Below are positions 21,519 through 34,900 of a DNA stretch of 64,000 nucleotides, in pieces. Position 1 is the stretch's first letter; each line of letters opens with the position of its first letter. Below the pieces are notes generated by a model. It ran no database searches, was not told where the DNA came from, and was given only the letters and a program-made list of their open reading frames with translations. The stretch covers positions 1 to 64,000 of the forward strand of contig JAEUWP010000416.1 of NCBI GenBank assembly GCA_018524725.1. Reading direction: 5' to 3'. The position numbers and the translations under genes are program-made. The DNA comes from Podaxis mareebaensis. Taxonomy: Eukaryota; Basidiomycota; Agaricomycetes; Agaricales; Agaricaceae.

Positions 21519-24500
21519 ATGACTACCGGTTCGGAAGTATCGGCGAGACGAAACAACTTCCAACGGAATATCCTACTCTGGCATTTTCCCAACTCGGATA
21601 GCGACATCCCAACCCTCTCTCAACTCGTGTTCATGCTTGAAGGTTACTCGTTTGTCATGCTTCGCATCTACCGGAATGTCCAAGTCGATTGTCGCCGCGT
21701 TCCTGCTCTTGGCCATGAGGACCTGGAACCGCCAACCAATTTACGAAAGCTCGGGCCATTTCCGCCTGATGGCTTCCTATTAATCGTCCTCGGACCCTCC
21801 CGCCCCGCAAAATTCATCACCGTTAGCACCTATCACCTGATTTTCAGCGTCCTACTTACACACTGAAGATCTCCATGAGGCATGTCGACATTCTGTCAGC
21901 TTCTTGGGCTGATGACAAAGGGTTCGGTCTTGTTCACGAGCCGGTAACCTTCTCTCCTCACAAGCCGAAACACCAAGTCCCTGGAGGAGAGGGAAGGGAC
22001 TCGACTGTTGATGATAGACGGAATCATTCCATACCGTGATGATGAATTTCCATCCCGTGAAACCTCGTGGGGGACCTTGGATTGGGACTACGGGGACAGC
22101 CAAACCACAAAACATGCGCAGAAAGCAGGGCGTTAGGAATGGAAGACGAAGAACGATGATGGGTTTTCCCATAGTCCTGGTGACCACACCTTCGGATACG
22201 AGATGATGCGGATTACATGAAAGGCAAAGAGCCAATGAAGCTGTTGGCCTACCGCCTCCGGCTGTGGCTGAAACATCGAACATCGTTCGATTGAACCTTG
22301 AAGCCTTGAGGAGGGTCCCAGACACAGACGGGTATTCGCGGCTTAATGTATGGAGGAAAGAGCCCTAACGCTGCGCCAAGGCGCCTGCCTTACTTCGTCA
22401 TCAGGTGGAGTATCGACGTCGACTTGGATGATCCCCGTCTCAATCTGAGCCTTCCTTACTGAAAAGGGAGGCCGTAGAGGTTGTTCCAGGATCTCTAGGC
22501 TCTCGAGGCTGTAAGACTCGGGGTGAAATCGGATTACTGTGGAGATCGCAGAGGCACCGGACTGACGAATGTTTGAGAGGTGGGATGTTTCCGGCAAGAC
22601 TTCATTCACCGTCAGCTCCTTCCTGCCTCTTCCTTATTACGTGCTGCTCATCTCAGCTCATGTGCACGCATGACATTTCTTTTTCCACAGACTTGACGAT
22701 ATCCCGGTCGGTACCTGCTGAATCGCCTGATCGTTGGGCTGCTTCCCCCGCCAACGAGACCATACAAAGGGCGTGCAACAGGTATATAAACGTCGCGTTT
22801 CTATTACATTTATTTTTGCCGGCTGCAAAGATGCTCATGGGAGGGTATTCAGATTGAATTGATTACTACATTCAGAGGGTTCGATGATTGACTACATGCA
22901 TTGCACACCAAGTTCATGGAATAGGTATAGCCTACGATCGCCGGCAAAGGTCAATGGCTTATCTGTCGCTTGTCACATATCCAGTATCTTTATCATCTGG
23001 AAGATAGAGAAGTGAACCATCAGTGCCTTCCACGGCAGTATTCACAGGGCAAGTGGCTATCCCGCAGGAGCCAATTAAGAATGTGGGAAATTCATCCTCG
23101 GACCCTGTCGTCGTTGTTAGGTTAGTCGTCAGCCGTTTACTTGGGACTCACTTTCTGTTTTCCCTTCTGGTGTTCTTCTCCTGTTAGCAAAGTACAAGCA
23201 CTGAGCTATACGTCCGCAGCACCATGTACAAAAGCTCCATTCCCTTCGGATATGAAATTAACGCACACGATCAATGCGATTGATTACCATCCCAGCTCGG
23301 GTATGTTCCATAAGGTAATTCACACTTGTGTATCTCAAAGTGTGAAAAGCACGCCAAACCAAGTAAAGCGCTGCTACAGGGACTCTGGCGGTTCTCTAAT
23401 TAGATTCCAGGCTCTACTGCCGTTTTCCTAATGGGACGGAGTAAGACAAATCTGGTCTTTCCTTCACAACCATCGTCCTAGAATGACAGCCGCGTATGAT
23501 GTGGTACCCGTGGTGACTGCCATCCTTCCCTCTCACCATCTGCTCGATTGGAGTTTGCGACGACCTGCTCTCACGAGTGCTTGAACCAATTCACAAACCG
23601 ATTGTCGAGACTAGTTTCTACGGCGCTCGCTTGATCAACTTGACCAAGCCAAACTCACATGTCACAATGATCCACTCATATATACGCATAGTTACAGTTA
23701 CAAACTCTGTAGTCACTGGGTAATTACTTGTGTAAGCGCCACACTTCCTCCGAAGCCCCTTTCTGAACGTTCTCACTATCGCCTAGTGGCCAAAGCCCAA
23801 TCATGAATACAACTATCTGGACTGACCCCCGACGTTCTGATCTGCGAATGGCGACTAGATGAATGATTCTCAGATTGGCGGACACGCGTAAGATTTGCCA
23901 GAATAGAAACCGAAGAGGCGATACCCGCTTTGACGACAGCTAAAACATCGGTCGCCACTTCACTTCAGAAATAACCTTCAGATCGTTGTCAAAGTGAATT
24001 TTAGAACACCGCCCTCCGCCAGGAGACTTTTATCAAGTCCTGGTCCAGACCGTTAATTTCGGATGCTCCCTTCGGTGTGGACAACTTCTCAAGAAGCAAA
24101 GTATTCACGACTACAGTACATGGCTAACCTAGGTCCTGTCATTTGCACTCCAGTGGAGCGTAAGTCCGCCTCCAGTACTGTGAGAAGACTTCTGTATTTC
24201 CAGAAGCATGCCTTCCTCGTGCGTGCGAGGACTTGTGGCATATAGGAACCTCTTATTAACTGGCGAAAGCTCTAAGTCCGACCTTTGAAGGGAGCCAATG
24301 GTTCAACCTAGATACCGGACTGATACCAACCCACCTAGAGAGTTGGTATAGATTACTCGCAATTGATCAAAGAGCTAACAAAAGCTGAGCGCAACTTTCG
24401 GTTGCTCTGCCGTAGGTTAAGAGCCAGAGGTCAGTTCCGTCTTGGTAGTTATTCTCGAACATGGATCGAGTCGAGTAAACCAAATGTGGAGGATGTCAGA

Positions 24501-27500
24501 GTTCGTCAGAGCAACGAACTAACAGCCCTTGCGCTACTCTATGTCCGACTCGCGATCCCACGTCTGACGTGACAAATATAGAATGCAGAATAAATGGGCA
24601 CACGCTTGTCGGGGGGACGCTTGAAGAAACCACAAGCTGTGCAGTTCAGGCACTAAAACAAGCATAGACAAGTACAGGAAAGGAAAGGAAGCCGTGGCAT
24701 CCGGAGGTCTGCCGACATACTCATCAGGCCGCCTGCTCTGGCGCGGTGATGGATTGTTCTGGATGCCTCCCGACTCCTGAGTCTTGTTAGGAGAAGCCAC
24801 CCTGGTTGCATCTGCTTGCCGTGAATGATGCATCTCAGTTTGATCTGTATGGCCTCGAGTACGTCTAACGTTCTTCCCGCCTCTGAACACGGGAGAGGAG
24901 TTACTGAGGTCATCTGGGTGTTGGATTAGCACACCTTGGGAACGAAGTGGTTGATTGCTAGACAGAGGCGCCTATGGTGATCGCCTATATTGTCAAGACA
25001 AGGAAAAGCTATGATGTAGTGTTTCCCAAGGTCCGCAAAATACATCACTGATTATACCAGGTGAATCCACCCCACAATGAGGTCAACCATAAGGCGTCGG
25101 TGGTGACTCGACCGTCTGGTGGGGAAACATGGAAATAACTTCTGGGTGGGTGGGTCGCCCGTTTGCACTTCATGTGGATCACGACGACTTACCAGGTTCT
25201 GGACGGTTGGTTCGGATCTACGAATGGCGATATGATGGTATCGTCAGTGACGTCATTATCATCTGGCTCGCAGACTTGCGGTGAGAAACCAGCGTGCTGT
25301 TCATTCAGCTTCTGTTCTGAGTATCCTTCCCATTGAATGACCCTCGCGAGTACAGGGTACCCGATGTTAGCGATTAAGTCCACCTTAGCGTCTCCCTGTG
25401 TGCCGGAGCATGTATAATGTGAATTCTGTTGTAGGTAAGTATGTTTAGGATTCTACATTCAGTCCGAGAACAAACCAGAAATTTCCACCTGGCTTTGAAG
25501 AAGCAGAGCGGAACTACTTCAGCTCTGTTTTTCCGACGTGCCAAGGTCGTATGTTCCCGAATACTTCTTGAACCGGCTCCTGACTACTTGGTACGAACTC
25601 AACGAGTGAAATCCTCAGGGAAACCTACGGGGTCTATACACGGACCATTTCCAGGGGTTTCTTCACAAGCATACACCCCACCGGGTAAACTCGGCGACCT
25701 TGGTTTTGCTGGCACCGACTTCCTCAGTGACGCATTCCGGGGTTTATCAGAACTGGAGACGATGATGACGTGCCCTCTCACCGCATGTATGACTTTGTTG
25801 TAGCAAACCTGGTCATATCCTACTCTGGGGTAACCGACATTTCGCCGACATAACGTATCAGGTACTCGTTCAAGCAATTAGAGCGCATTGAGTGTCAAGT
25901 GAGCTGTTTATTACAGGATAGACCTGGTCATCGACGTTTGTCGTATGCTGACAGGTGCTTCTTCGACCTGATGATTCACTACCAGGGCTTACCGGAACGA
26001 ACCTTACCATTGAATTTCGGAATAACAAACGACGATTTTAATCTGATAAAGCAAGGAGGCAAGAAGGGGTAACTGCTTGGAAATTTTTCGTGCTGGGTCA
26101 TACTACCCGAACTATAGTAGAGCGTACTGTGTTTTCACAATCGATATGGAGAAGATCGTGAAAGTATGATACAGGTGTATGCCTTGAGGCGCTAAGGTCA
26201 TTGACGTGTTCCCGTGAGTAATAACTGCTTGATGGAGTATCGATCTCCGGTCGTGTGCAGTCAACATTTGAAGGAAGCCTGGAATTCTCGAAAGTAAGGT
26301 CCATTCCGGTTTCGACATCCAGGTTGTGCTTCTCAATGATGCCGTTAAATGCCTTAGCTTCGTTATCCTCGAGGACTAACGGAATGTCGGTACGAAAGGC
26401 GCCAATCACGAGTTCAATGAAAGATGAACTCATGGCCCTTAACAGATAGATTTCAGCTATCAATCTTTTATAGACATGTAAAAAGGATTCGAGGGCGTCA
26501 AAAACAACTGTGGAGCCGGATTGTTGGGCCGGTTCAACGGAACACTTGGAAAGACACGAAGGTATACCCAATCAGTCGATCAACCACAGAAATCAACGAT
26601 CACATACTTATCTTATCAATAGCTTAATGCCAGCGAAAGACGTCAGTCCCATTGCCACAACCACTGCGGCGTTCTGGCTACAGGGTCTAATGACCGCATA
26701 GTCCAGTATAAATACATCATAAGAATCGATACACGCAAGCCCTCATCATGCGCCGCTGGGGTGGCCGAACATCCTGGACTATCCCGAGCGCTTTCATTTG
26801 CGGGGGAGGCGATGCCGTTGTTGTCATATTAAGTAACCAAATGATTCAATACAAACTACTGCGCCACTGAACGCATACAGATGCGTAAGTGGAAGGGTTG
26901 ATACGACTGCTGTAGTCACAGTATTCCTGGGCGTTTATGTACTTATGATGCAATTTGAAGCAGTGCTCAGGTTAGACTCCAGTGCCCACCGCCTTGACTC
27001 CTGACGGGGATCTACTGTGGCTATAAAGCAAGGGCTCTTGTGTTTCAACCACCTCGCAGCGTAGCGCGGTCTGAGAAGTGGTCTTCTGCTTTCAGGCGAG
27101 GTGGTGTTGCTTGACCCTGGGAGGGCTTGGTGGTGCGGGAGCTCGTGAATCGCCTGTACGAGTCCACGCAACCATGGCTTGCAGCACGGAGAGTGCAAGA
27201 AGTGATGCTGCGAGATATTGTGATGGCCCCAGTGTGAATTCTCTGTAACGATAGGTGCTGTTCAAGGCACCTTCTCGGTCTAGCTCCTTGATGTCGTTGT
27301 CTTTCGGGGAAATATTGGCTCCGGCCGCTTGTTATGAATCCTTTCAACGAGTCTGAGGAGCCTTAGCCTCGAGTTCTCCATCCTACTTGCCACCAACATC
27401 TTCTGCCGTTGTGACCCTGACTTCATGAGATGTCTTCCCAGTAATATCACCCTCAAGAATCGACTTTTTGGTGAGTCTGAAACCTGAACCTTATTGCCAG

Positions 27501-30245
27501 AGTATTCAAAGCCACGCGAAGAAATGTTTCATGGCAGCGTGAACTCGGTGCTGTCGAGCTCCTGTATGTTCGTGGGCATTGATGGTGATGTTTCCAGGTC
27601 CAACAGACTGGAGATGGTTCAAGTTAGGATATATTTTAGAAGGATGGTTGCCAGAAACGGCAGAGTTATTCTCGACGCCAAGTTCACCCCAACTACATGA
27701 GTTTTACAGCGCCTTGCAGTGGCATACAGGGCAAGTCCAATGACCGTCTTTCTTCCTTCCATTGTTCTCTGCCTCCCCCATGCGAGGCCGATCCGCCTTC
27801 TGACTGGTCCATTCAAGCTTGTTGCCGCTGAACAACGCCACTGAGGACCTACAGCCCAGCCCTGCCCGAGTTCTCATGGGCTTCATATGACACCCTCCTG
27901 GTGTTCTTCTCTGGTAACGTTGCTTTGGTGAGCACTGTACTGTGAGTTGCGAAATCATCGGTTCGCAGCCTACCCAGTCCATGCTCCTTCCGGCTCCACC
28001 AGCTTCGACCAAGCCATTTCAATAGCAGAACATTGCTATGCTGTTGGACTCAGAGATAGTCACCACAGCCCTTTATACCAGTCGACTCTAGGCTCAGAGC
28101 GTTGGAGCTGTCCATCTCTGTGGTTCCAATTGAGTAAGTTCATTGATGTCTCGGGCACCTCGGAAATACCCTCAGCCCGAACTCACGAATGAGCAAGCGT
28201 GAGTGCTGGTTGGCTGGTTTGTTGGCTGCTGGTTGCACCTGTGTTTGAGTTATGGATACAGTGCAGCTCATCTCTGTCGATACCCTCTTTGATGATGGCT
28301 CCGCTTAACTTTGCCGAGCGCTTCAGATATCTAAGTAGGCGTCCGTTCTTATCAAACAATGGATGTTCATATTTATAAACATTGACAGGTCTATTCTCAA
28401 ATCCTTCGTTCTTTGTTCGAACTTCCTTCGTAAACCCAATTAACCCTTTAATGTAACTCGGCATCATCATATATACTACCATCACTCGAGTGCTCGAATT
28501 CCTGTCCCTGAATCTTTCTGAGAGCAAGCATCACGGAATCTGAAAAGAGTTCCATTCCGGAATCAAGAAGCTATGCTGTCGGGTCTCAGACTCAACTTCA
28601 TCTTCTAGAATTCCCGTTCGCCTCGGCGTACCAGTGGTGCTCACCGGTCTCACGCTACATCTCAAAGAACAATACGACACTTCCAAACGACTCAGACATC
28701 ACAGTCACACAACAGCAACACCGCTTGCTCCGAACCACAAGAACGCCACCAAATGTTAATGAGCCCGCGCCTTACTACATACGAGCAACCCCAATATGTA
28801 CCGAGTGGACGTCAAGTAAAAACCAAACAGCGCGTGTTTAGAAAATTCCTGGCTTCTCGTATCTACTATACATAGCCCCTCCTCGTGGTCTACAACATAC
28901 CACACGAGCCTTTACAAACTCGTAAAAAATATGGCTGGCGGTGGCACTGAGGAGCGGGGGTACTGGTGATAGTCTTCCCGAACCTATCACAAGTAGGATG
29001 GTTCGTACCGGTTGTACCGAACGCTGGCCGCTGCATGTCGGGCGCTCCGAGTGCCCCATCTTGATCTCAGGTCTCAGGGCTTCAAGACCTGGATCCTGTT
29101 GAGCGTGGTCCGCCGAACATTCAAAACACGCAAGTCTACTTGACCGCCTGCGGCCTCTCACAGCATTCCCCCTGATTTTCTAGACTCGTTAATACAACAG
29201 CTCGCTATGAATATGTATGTACTTCATAAAAGCGCGTACATATATGTACAATACATGTACCTTATTGTACGGAATCCCTATTTCCACCACCAACTAACAG
29301 TGTATAGAGTACGTCCGGCGGCCGAACAACGCAATCCCGCCGCACGACTTAAACTTGGGGGAGCACGCGGAGGGAAATATAAATCCCCGGACCGGTAAAT
29401 AAATCAGGAGCAACCTACCTACTGCTCTGCAACCCCAACTTCATAAGCAAGTAAGGGTAAGGAAAAGAAAGGGTAGTAGCGTTACACGTAAAAAATAACC
29501 GGAGCTCCCTAACGCACCTCAACCTCGCGGTGGCGCATTGTCGAAAATCACCAGAACCTCCACAACCTTCCTCAATAAAGTCCCTCTGTTTCCAAAACCG
29601 TAAACCCAAGTTTTCCGAAATCCTCCGGGGACATGTCGACAACAAAGCCTCGTTGCCATTGAAGATTCCAGATTTGCACTTGCGAAGTGATAGCATGAAT
29701 GATGATATTATATTACAAGGTATGATAATCCAGGGTCAGGTAGAAGTCACCTAGGTTTTCTAGCTAGGGCTGGAAGAACGCATGTCCCCAACTTTTATCT
29801 CTGTGGACCCCCGCGGCAGCGTGTGTACGACATCGGCTTGTGTCCGAGCCGCTAGCAAAGTTAAGGTAAGTAGTGATGACTGATCTCCTTGCCTCCGACG
29901 ACCAAGCCAGGTTCAGTTCGTCGGGAGGTGACGACGAGGTACCGGTACGGAAAAACGTAGAACGTCGGCGACTCCGCCGTTTCTTTCAGGTTTTTCTCGT
30001 CTAAATGTGAATTTGTTTTTCGGCAACATGAGAGAATGTTCGCTCGTTCTCGTTGGCTGGTTGGCTTCGCGTGGAAATTACCCTTGGCGTAAGGTACATA
30101 CTTGTGAATTTTGAAATGCGAAAATTTTAGAATATATGCGCGTGTTTTCCCCCGGTGACTGACATTATTTCCCAGCTGGCTGTTTCCAACGACAGGCTCA
30201 TTACGAAACGTGCTAGCGCTAATCTGCTAACGGAAAAAAAAAATC
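21519..30245. other. gene-poor stretch with decayed open frames
   Basis: I find no gene I can support here. Several minus-strand frames read like protein over 80 to 150 codons but begin without an ATG and cannot be spliced into a model: 21852-22325, 22343-22609 (ending IIQVDVDTPPDDE), 26098-26571 (IELVIGAFRTDIPLVLEDNEA) and 28183-28527. They may be exons of decayed genes. No long terminal repeats, reverse transcriptase motifs or tRNA were recognised. Short palindromes such as GTACATATATGTAC occur near 29235. Confidence 0.35.
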
Positions 30246-30405
30246 AGACCACTCATCACACGCTATGATTCGCCGACGAAAATCGTGTCATTCATTCGGT
30301 CAAATAGACTTCTCACTAGCGGGAGAAAAGTCGGACCACTCATGGCACACTACGATTTGTCAAAGAAAATCATGTCATTCATCAAATAAACTTCTAGCTA
30401 ACCAG
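30246..30405. repeat. two diverged tandem copies of a 75-bp unit
   Basis: Unit one (about 30246-30319) and unit two (about 30332-30401) share GACCACTCAT, then (T/C)GATT, GAAAATC, TGTCATTCAT, CAAATA and ACTTCT in the same order and spacing with scattered differences. The inverse of the opening motif, GAGTGGTCC, stands at 30445-30453. The pair could therefore be the inside of a small inverted-repeat element. Confidence 0.6.
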
Positions 30406-31089
30406 TAGATGGTATCGTAAAAAGCTAAGTAAATGCACTCTTAGGAGTGGTCCAAGGTCCATACTAGATTTATAATATGTAACCGAGGTCCCAAGGTCCG
30501 AGAGTGTGGAAGTGAACAAGTGAAGCGGAGAAGGCAAGTGAGCAAGAGAGAAAGGAGGGAGGGATAAGGCGAAACGCCTAATGCGGTCTACCTATGTATG
30601 TGAAAGGAGGAATCCAGGTCGTGAGATTGTCATGTATCGTCAAAGCTAGGGATACATCGAGAACGCGTTGATTGAGAGGGAAAGGGGGGTAGAAGATCGA
30701 CTGGCGACCTTGAATGGCGGAGACGAAGACGAAACCGAGGCAACATGAACAAGAGAAGAGCGAAGAAGATCCCAGGGGTCTACCACAGACGTCGACAGCG
30801 TTTAAAAAAAAAGGAAAAAGGCGAAACATATGCACAGTACATGATGCAAGGATGAAGAACCGAAGCAGGAAGCATGATGAAAAGCTGGTAATACAGAATG
30901 TTTTGAATGTGAAATGGGGGTATCGCGATGTCTGGTGTAGTCATGGGCGTTGCATGGATGATAAAGATAAGACGTTGATGATACATGGAGAGGCATGAAG
31001 TTGAAGGCAAGGGTCCAATGATGATGCTGTGATGCGATGTGATGCGAGTGGAAAGCAAGAGAGAGCAGATGATGATGGAAGTGAGCTAT

Positions 31090-31911
31090 TCAATGTGTGC
31101 ACATGAGGGAATGCACGCGATGCTTCATGCGCCGTTGCGCACGGAAGATGCTCAGATTAAAGGCAAGACAGAACGTCTGCCAATGTCGTTGGAAGACTTC
31201 GCCACATGTGGGAACGTACTCTTCCTTTGTCACGACAGGATCTGGCACGGGCGCGGGGGCAGTGGTGGGTGATGATGTCGCGGGTGAGATAGAGTCGACG
31301 TGCTCGTCGTCCTCGTGTGCTTGATCTAGTTCCCTCTCTTTTCCTTTATCCTTCCTCTTGCGCCTCAATACCCCTGACCATCCTTGCTTCTCTTTTTCAT
31401 TAAAAGGCTCTTCATTGAGGACGGTTGCCTCGAAGTCGTACGACATGGGCGAAGAGGATTCAGCCAACGTCGAGGGGGAGCAGGAGTATGTTGTGTATGA
31501 AGGGTTGTATGAGGGGGTATATGAGTGTGCGTACGAATGCGCGTACGAGTAGCGGTTGTCGCGACGGTACTGGCCTGAGGAGCGACGGTGGGCATATCTG
31601 CTCGAGTAGGCATAGCCGTCTGAGAGTCTTCGCTCGTCGCACGCGTCGTCATCTTCGTCGTCGTTTGTGTGATCATCGTCAGTCATTGATATTGTCTCCC
31701 AGTATGGACGGGGGGAGGAGATTCGTCTGGGAGAGTGTGATCGTGGAGGGGAGATGGGGGTGAATGGGCGATAGTCTGGGTCGTGGAAGTCGCCGTGGAT
31801 GTCCTTGATGATGGTTGGGTACTTGTTTGAGGGTGAGTACTGAGGGTCAAGGAGACGGGAGAGGTCGTCGTTGAAGGCATTACGCCTAGCCTTTGAGGAG
31901 AGGAATGCCAT
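31090..31911 (-). CDS. hypothetical protein with Ser/Tyr repeats and charged middle
   Basis: A single-exon frame of 273 residues. I chose the ATG at 31911 (MAFLSSKARRNAF), because the only in-frame start codon upstream, at 31965, is a GTG. A TATAAA box lies 38 nt upstream of this ATG. The N-terminal 60 residues look conserved and compact (DDLSRLLDPQYSPSNKYPTI). An acidic stretch follows (DDDHTNDDEDDDACDE), then a Tyr/Ser repeat (YAHSYAHSYTPSYNPSYT) and a basic stretch (RRKRKDKGKERE). The C-terminus is helical with Cys and Trp (CGEVFQRHWQTFCLAF). No family is recognised. The composition suggests a largely disordered protein with short conserved ends. Confidence 0.6.
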   Translation of the reverse strand: MAFLSSKARRNAFNDDLSRLLDPQYSPSNKYPTIIKDIHGDFHDPDYRPFTPISPPRSHSPRRISSPRPYWETISMTDDDHTNDDEDDDACDERRLSDGYAYSSRYAHRRSSGQYRRDNRYSYAHSYAHSYTPSYNPSYTTYSCSPSTLAESSSPMSYDFEATVLNEEPFNEKEKQGWSGVLRRKRKDKGKERELDQAHEDDEHVDSISPATSSPTTAPAPVPDPVVTKEEYVPTCGEVFQRHWQTFCLAFNLSIFRAQRRMKHRVHSLMCTH

Positions 31912-31948
31912 CGTGGGCTTTGGTGGCCCTTTCCAATCCTTACTCGTC

Positions 31949-31954
31949 TTTATA
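31949..31954 (-). promoter_or_regulatory. TATA box of the orphan gene at 31.1-31.9 kb
   Basis: TATAAA on the minus strand lies 38 nt before the chosen ATG at 31911, a plausible spacing for a short 5' UTR. It supports that start over the upstream GTG. Confidence 0.4.
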
Positions 31955-31969
31955 AACCTCAACACACAT

Positions 31970-34900
31970 GCTCAACAAGATCAAGATCCATAATCAAGAT
32001 CCCGAGCTGGCCCGGTTCACAACCGGCTCACCCCTGCCTCCCCCACTCCGCGTTGCTGCTCGGTTTATGTCAACCCCTCTGCGCGTGGCACGTCACCTGG
32101 CCCAGCCCGCCTTCCTCCCCAGCTCATCTTCCCTCTTTCTCTCCCCAAATTCAATATTATACTCAGTCGAGACTCTCGTCGTTCCAGTTCTCTCTGGCTC
32201 CAGCCATGCACACGCAGCCGAGGGTGTTGCTCGATGACTCATTTGCTTATTCACTCACCTTCCTTCGTCCCCATCCTTGGAAGCACTTCTCGATTCAGAT
32301 ATCAGTAATCACAATCAAACCCCGCAGTTATCGCACATCCTTAGCGCTCCTCTCTCCAACCGCGTTCCCCTACCTTCCTTCCTCGTATTCTCACGGCACG
32401 TTCCGGTCGATTTCGCGAGGACTTGCGAAACCTCTCCGGCATCCATCGATGATGACCAAGACTATTCGACATCAAGCTTTCCCTTGGCTTCCTCCAGAGC
32501 CCGAGTACCTTTCGGGCGAACAGGAGGAGCTTGTCCTTGCTGACTTGGGACATTCTCAGGCGTCCTCGCCGGCAACCAGAAGAGTTAGGATTCTTCGAAG
32601 AAGAGAGGAGCGTCTTCTCTCTACGCGACCTTGCCGCACCTCCGTGTACAGCTGCACATACACATACCCTTTGCCAACGGTGCACCGCATCGATGTATCC
32701 GCACATATGGGGGAGATATCCTGTAATCAGTAAGATATGCTTAATCACACTCAACTTCCAATCCCTATCTCTCTCGGGAGACAACTTCCCCCGGCCCGGC
32801 ATACACGCGTCCTCTCTAGAATATACAGCGTACTTACGCAGCAAGAAGTGACCATCTCCAGCTTTCCGACATGACCGCAAGCGTTCTCCACTGACTCGAT
32901 CGTCCCGACAATTTCCGGTTCAGTTCTATTCTCAGCCTCAGTCCCCTCGGATATGTTTAAACATAATGACGCAGTGATGGTGACACAACACATATGTACT
33001 TGTTCGACGATCACCTGGAGCTTTCTCGATCCGTCACATATACGGATGTACGCTCAATTAACCTTCAACTCTTACGACCATGAAATGTAACGCAGATGTA
33101 ACACAGGATCCAAGCATTAAAAGGACCTAGCTCTCATTCCATGTTAAGCAACGGTCAATAATCAACGCCGACAAGACGTGCTATGACCCAACTGCATCCC
33201 ACCAGTGGAGCTGCTGAACTCAGAACAAATCGACATTTCGAGTATCACTGACATAACACTGCCAATAACATACTCATTTCTTATGTCTGAATACCCTCTT
33301 TCGGGTATCCGTGGTGGGTGCGGGGCTTCTGATATCAGTTTCCAGCTTTTGGCGCAAGTTGGGGACGGGCTGTCAGACTTTTGGTTCCTTTTTACGATTG
33401 GAGCGGAGCGAAGGGCGGGGCGCAATGGCTAACCATCCTTCAGAATCGGAAGTTAAGAAGGTTCGGTGCTTGTTTCTGAACGACGGAGCGCGGTGCGTGG
33501 ATTAGGGAGTGGATGCGATGGCGGGACGGTTGTAAGCTATGATGTAATTTAGAATAGATATGTCGCTCTCCAATGGCTGTATATCATTATCAGTCATGTA
33601 TTCTCACAGTCAGTATGTCAGTGGGTCTTGAACGTGAACAAAAGCCGCAACAAAAGGTAAGCTCGTCAGTACAGTAGACCCGACCGATTCTCCTGACTCA
33701 CCTCAGTTAGGGATTATGGCATACAGGAGTCGCATAGACGGCACCCCCCTTCGCTTGTAGCAAGCCCTTCGCTAACCCACCTATCCGCTATGAGACGACA
33801 CTAAACAAACCCAAGCATACCAGCTCAAACCATAAACAGCGACAAGTTCTCAAAGCTTCGTACCCATCCCCGGAAGTTATGTTTATTGTTTGTTGTATGT
33901 CAGAAACAATAACGTGATAAACGCCGGGAAACATGATCAGAAACTACTCTGCGTATTCAGAGAAGCGGATTCAGCGTGAGAGCGTTTTCAGAGCTCTTGC
34001 TTACGCGCTTCATACCTTCTAAAAAGATCTGGAATAGGAAAGAAACGGAATGGAAATCGGGCGGAAACTGTTTGGCCAGGGTCGAAGGGTGGCGTCGGTG
34101 TTGAAATTCGTGTTGGATGTTTGTGGGTGCTACATGTTCCAAGATGCCGCCCTGCGGGATTTCGACTTCCCTCTTCGGAAAAAAATTGAGGCTATGGATA
34201 AACCCCTTACAACTTTAGACAGCCCCGTTATTCAAGTAGCGCCACCGGCGGCAACTAACCTGCTATACCTCGGCCAGGTAAATTCTCCTTGCAATTGTGG
34301 CCACGAGCGCAATAGCGAAGCTGTATTCGGGAAAGAAAGATATGGAACTAGAACAACCTCAAGCGAGTTGGTTCGCTTCAGCTGCTCATATTCTGAGAAG
34401 AACTCGAGACACTGCCACTTTTGACTTGCTGTGAGCATGTGTAGATAGACGCGGTGGCGTGTAAAGTGCTTTGGCTACAGCTTTTGGAGGTTCTGGAAGA
34501 AGGTGTATGTTCTGGAAGGTGAATGATGTTCATGGTGTTGCTGTTGTCCTTGTGCGTGTTCATGAGCAACTCGTACTGCGCAAATCTTGGGCTGTGATCG
34601 ACGATTGCTGATTATCACCTTTGTGAGTCGGGGAAATACCACTTAGTTAGGATGCCGTGTAGGTGGCTGTTTAAACACCGTTTGTACACGCCACGTTCAG
34701 CCATTTACCAAGTCGCGTCATGGATTACAGATCACGGACACTATTGCCATATGATTGCGTTTGGGTGTATGTTTTCCCAAACATGCCACGCCATCATTAA
34801 TCACCCCCGCTGCCCGTGGATTGAACGATTGTGGCGGAATTTTGCGTCGTGGATGCCTTGAGGTAGCGCTTCTTCTCCACACTTGTCGCAAATGTGAGCG

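Noticed and set aside
21852..22609. A two-exon minus-strand gene
   Set aside because: Both segments lack ATG starts and no donor/acceptor pair joins them to a sensible protein. It was left as possible decayed coding sequence.
24317..24352. Hairpin ATACCAAC...GTTGGTAT as an RNA gene or terminator
   Set aside because: A single 8-bp stem with no conserved flanks is not enough evidence for a functional RNA in a eukaryotic genome.
32053..32733. A 226-codon plus-strand gene divergent from the 31-kb orphan
   Set aside because: Two overlapping plus frames and one minus frame are open over the same bases. None starts convincingly or splices to a recognisable protein. CT-rich promoter-like composition could explain the lack of stops.
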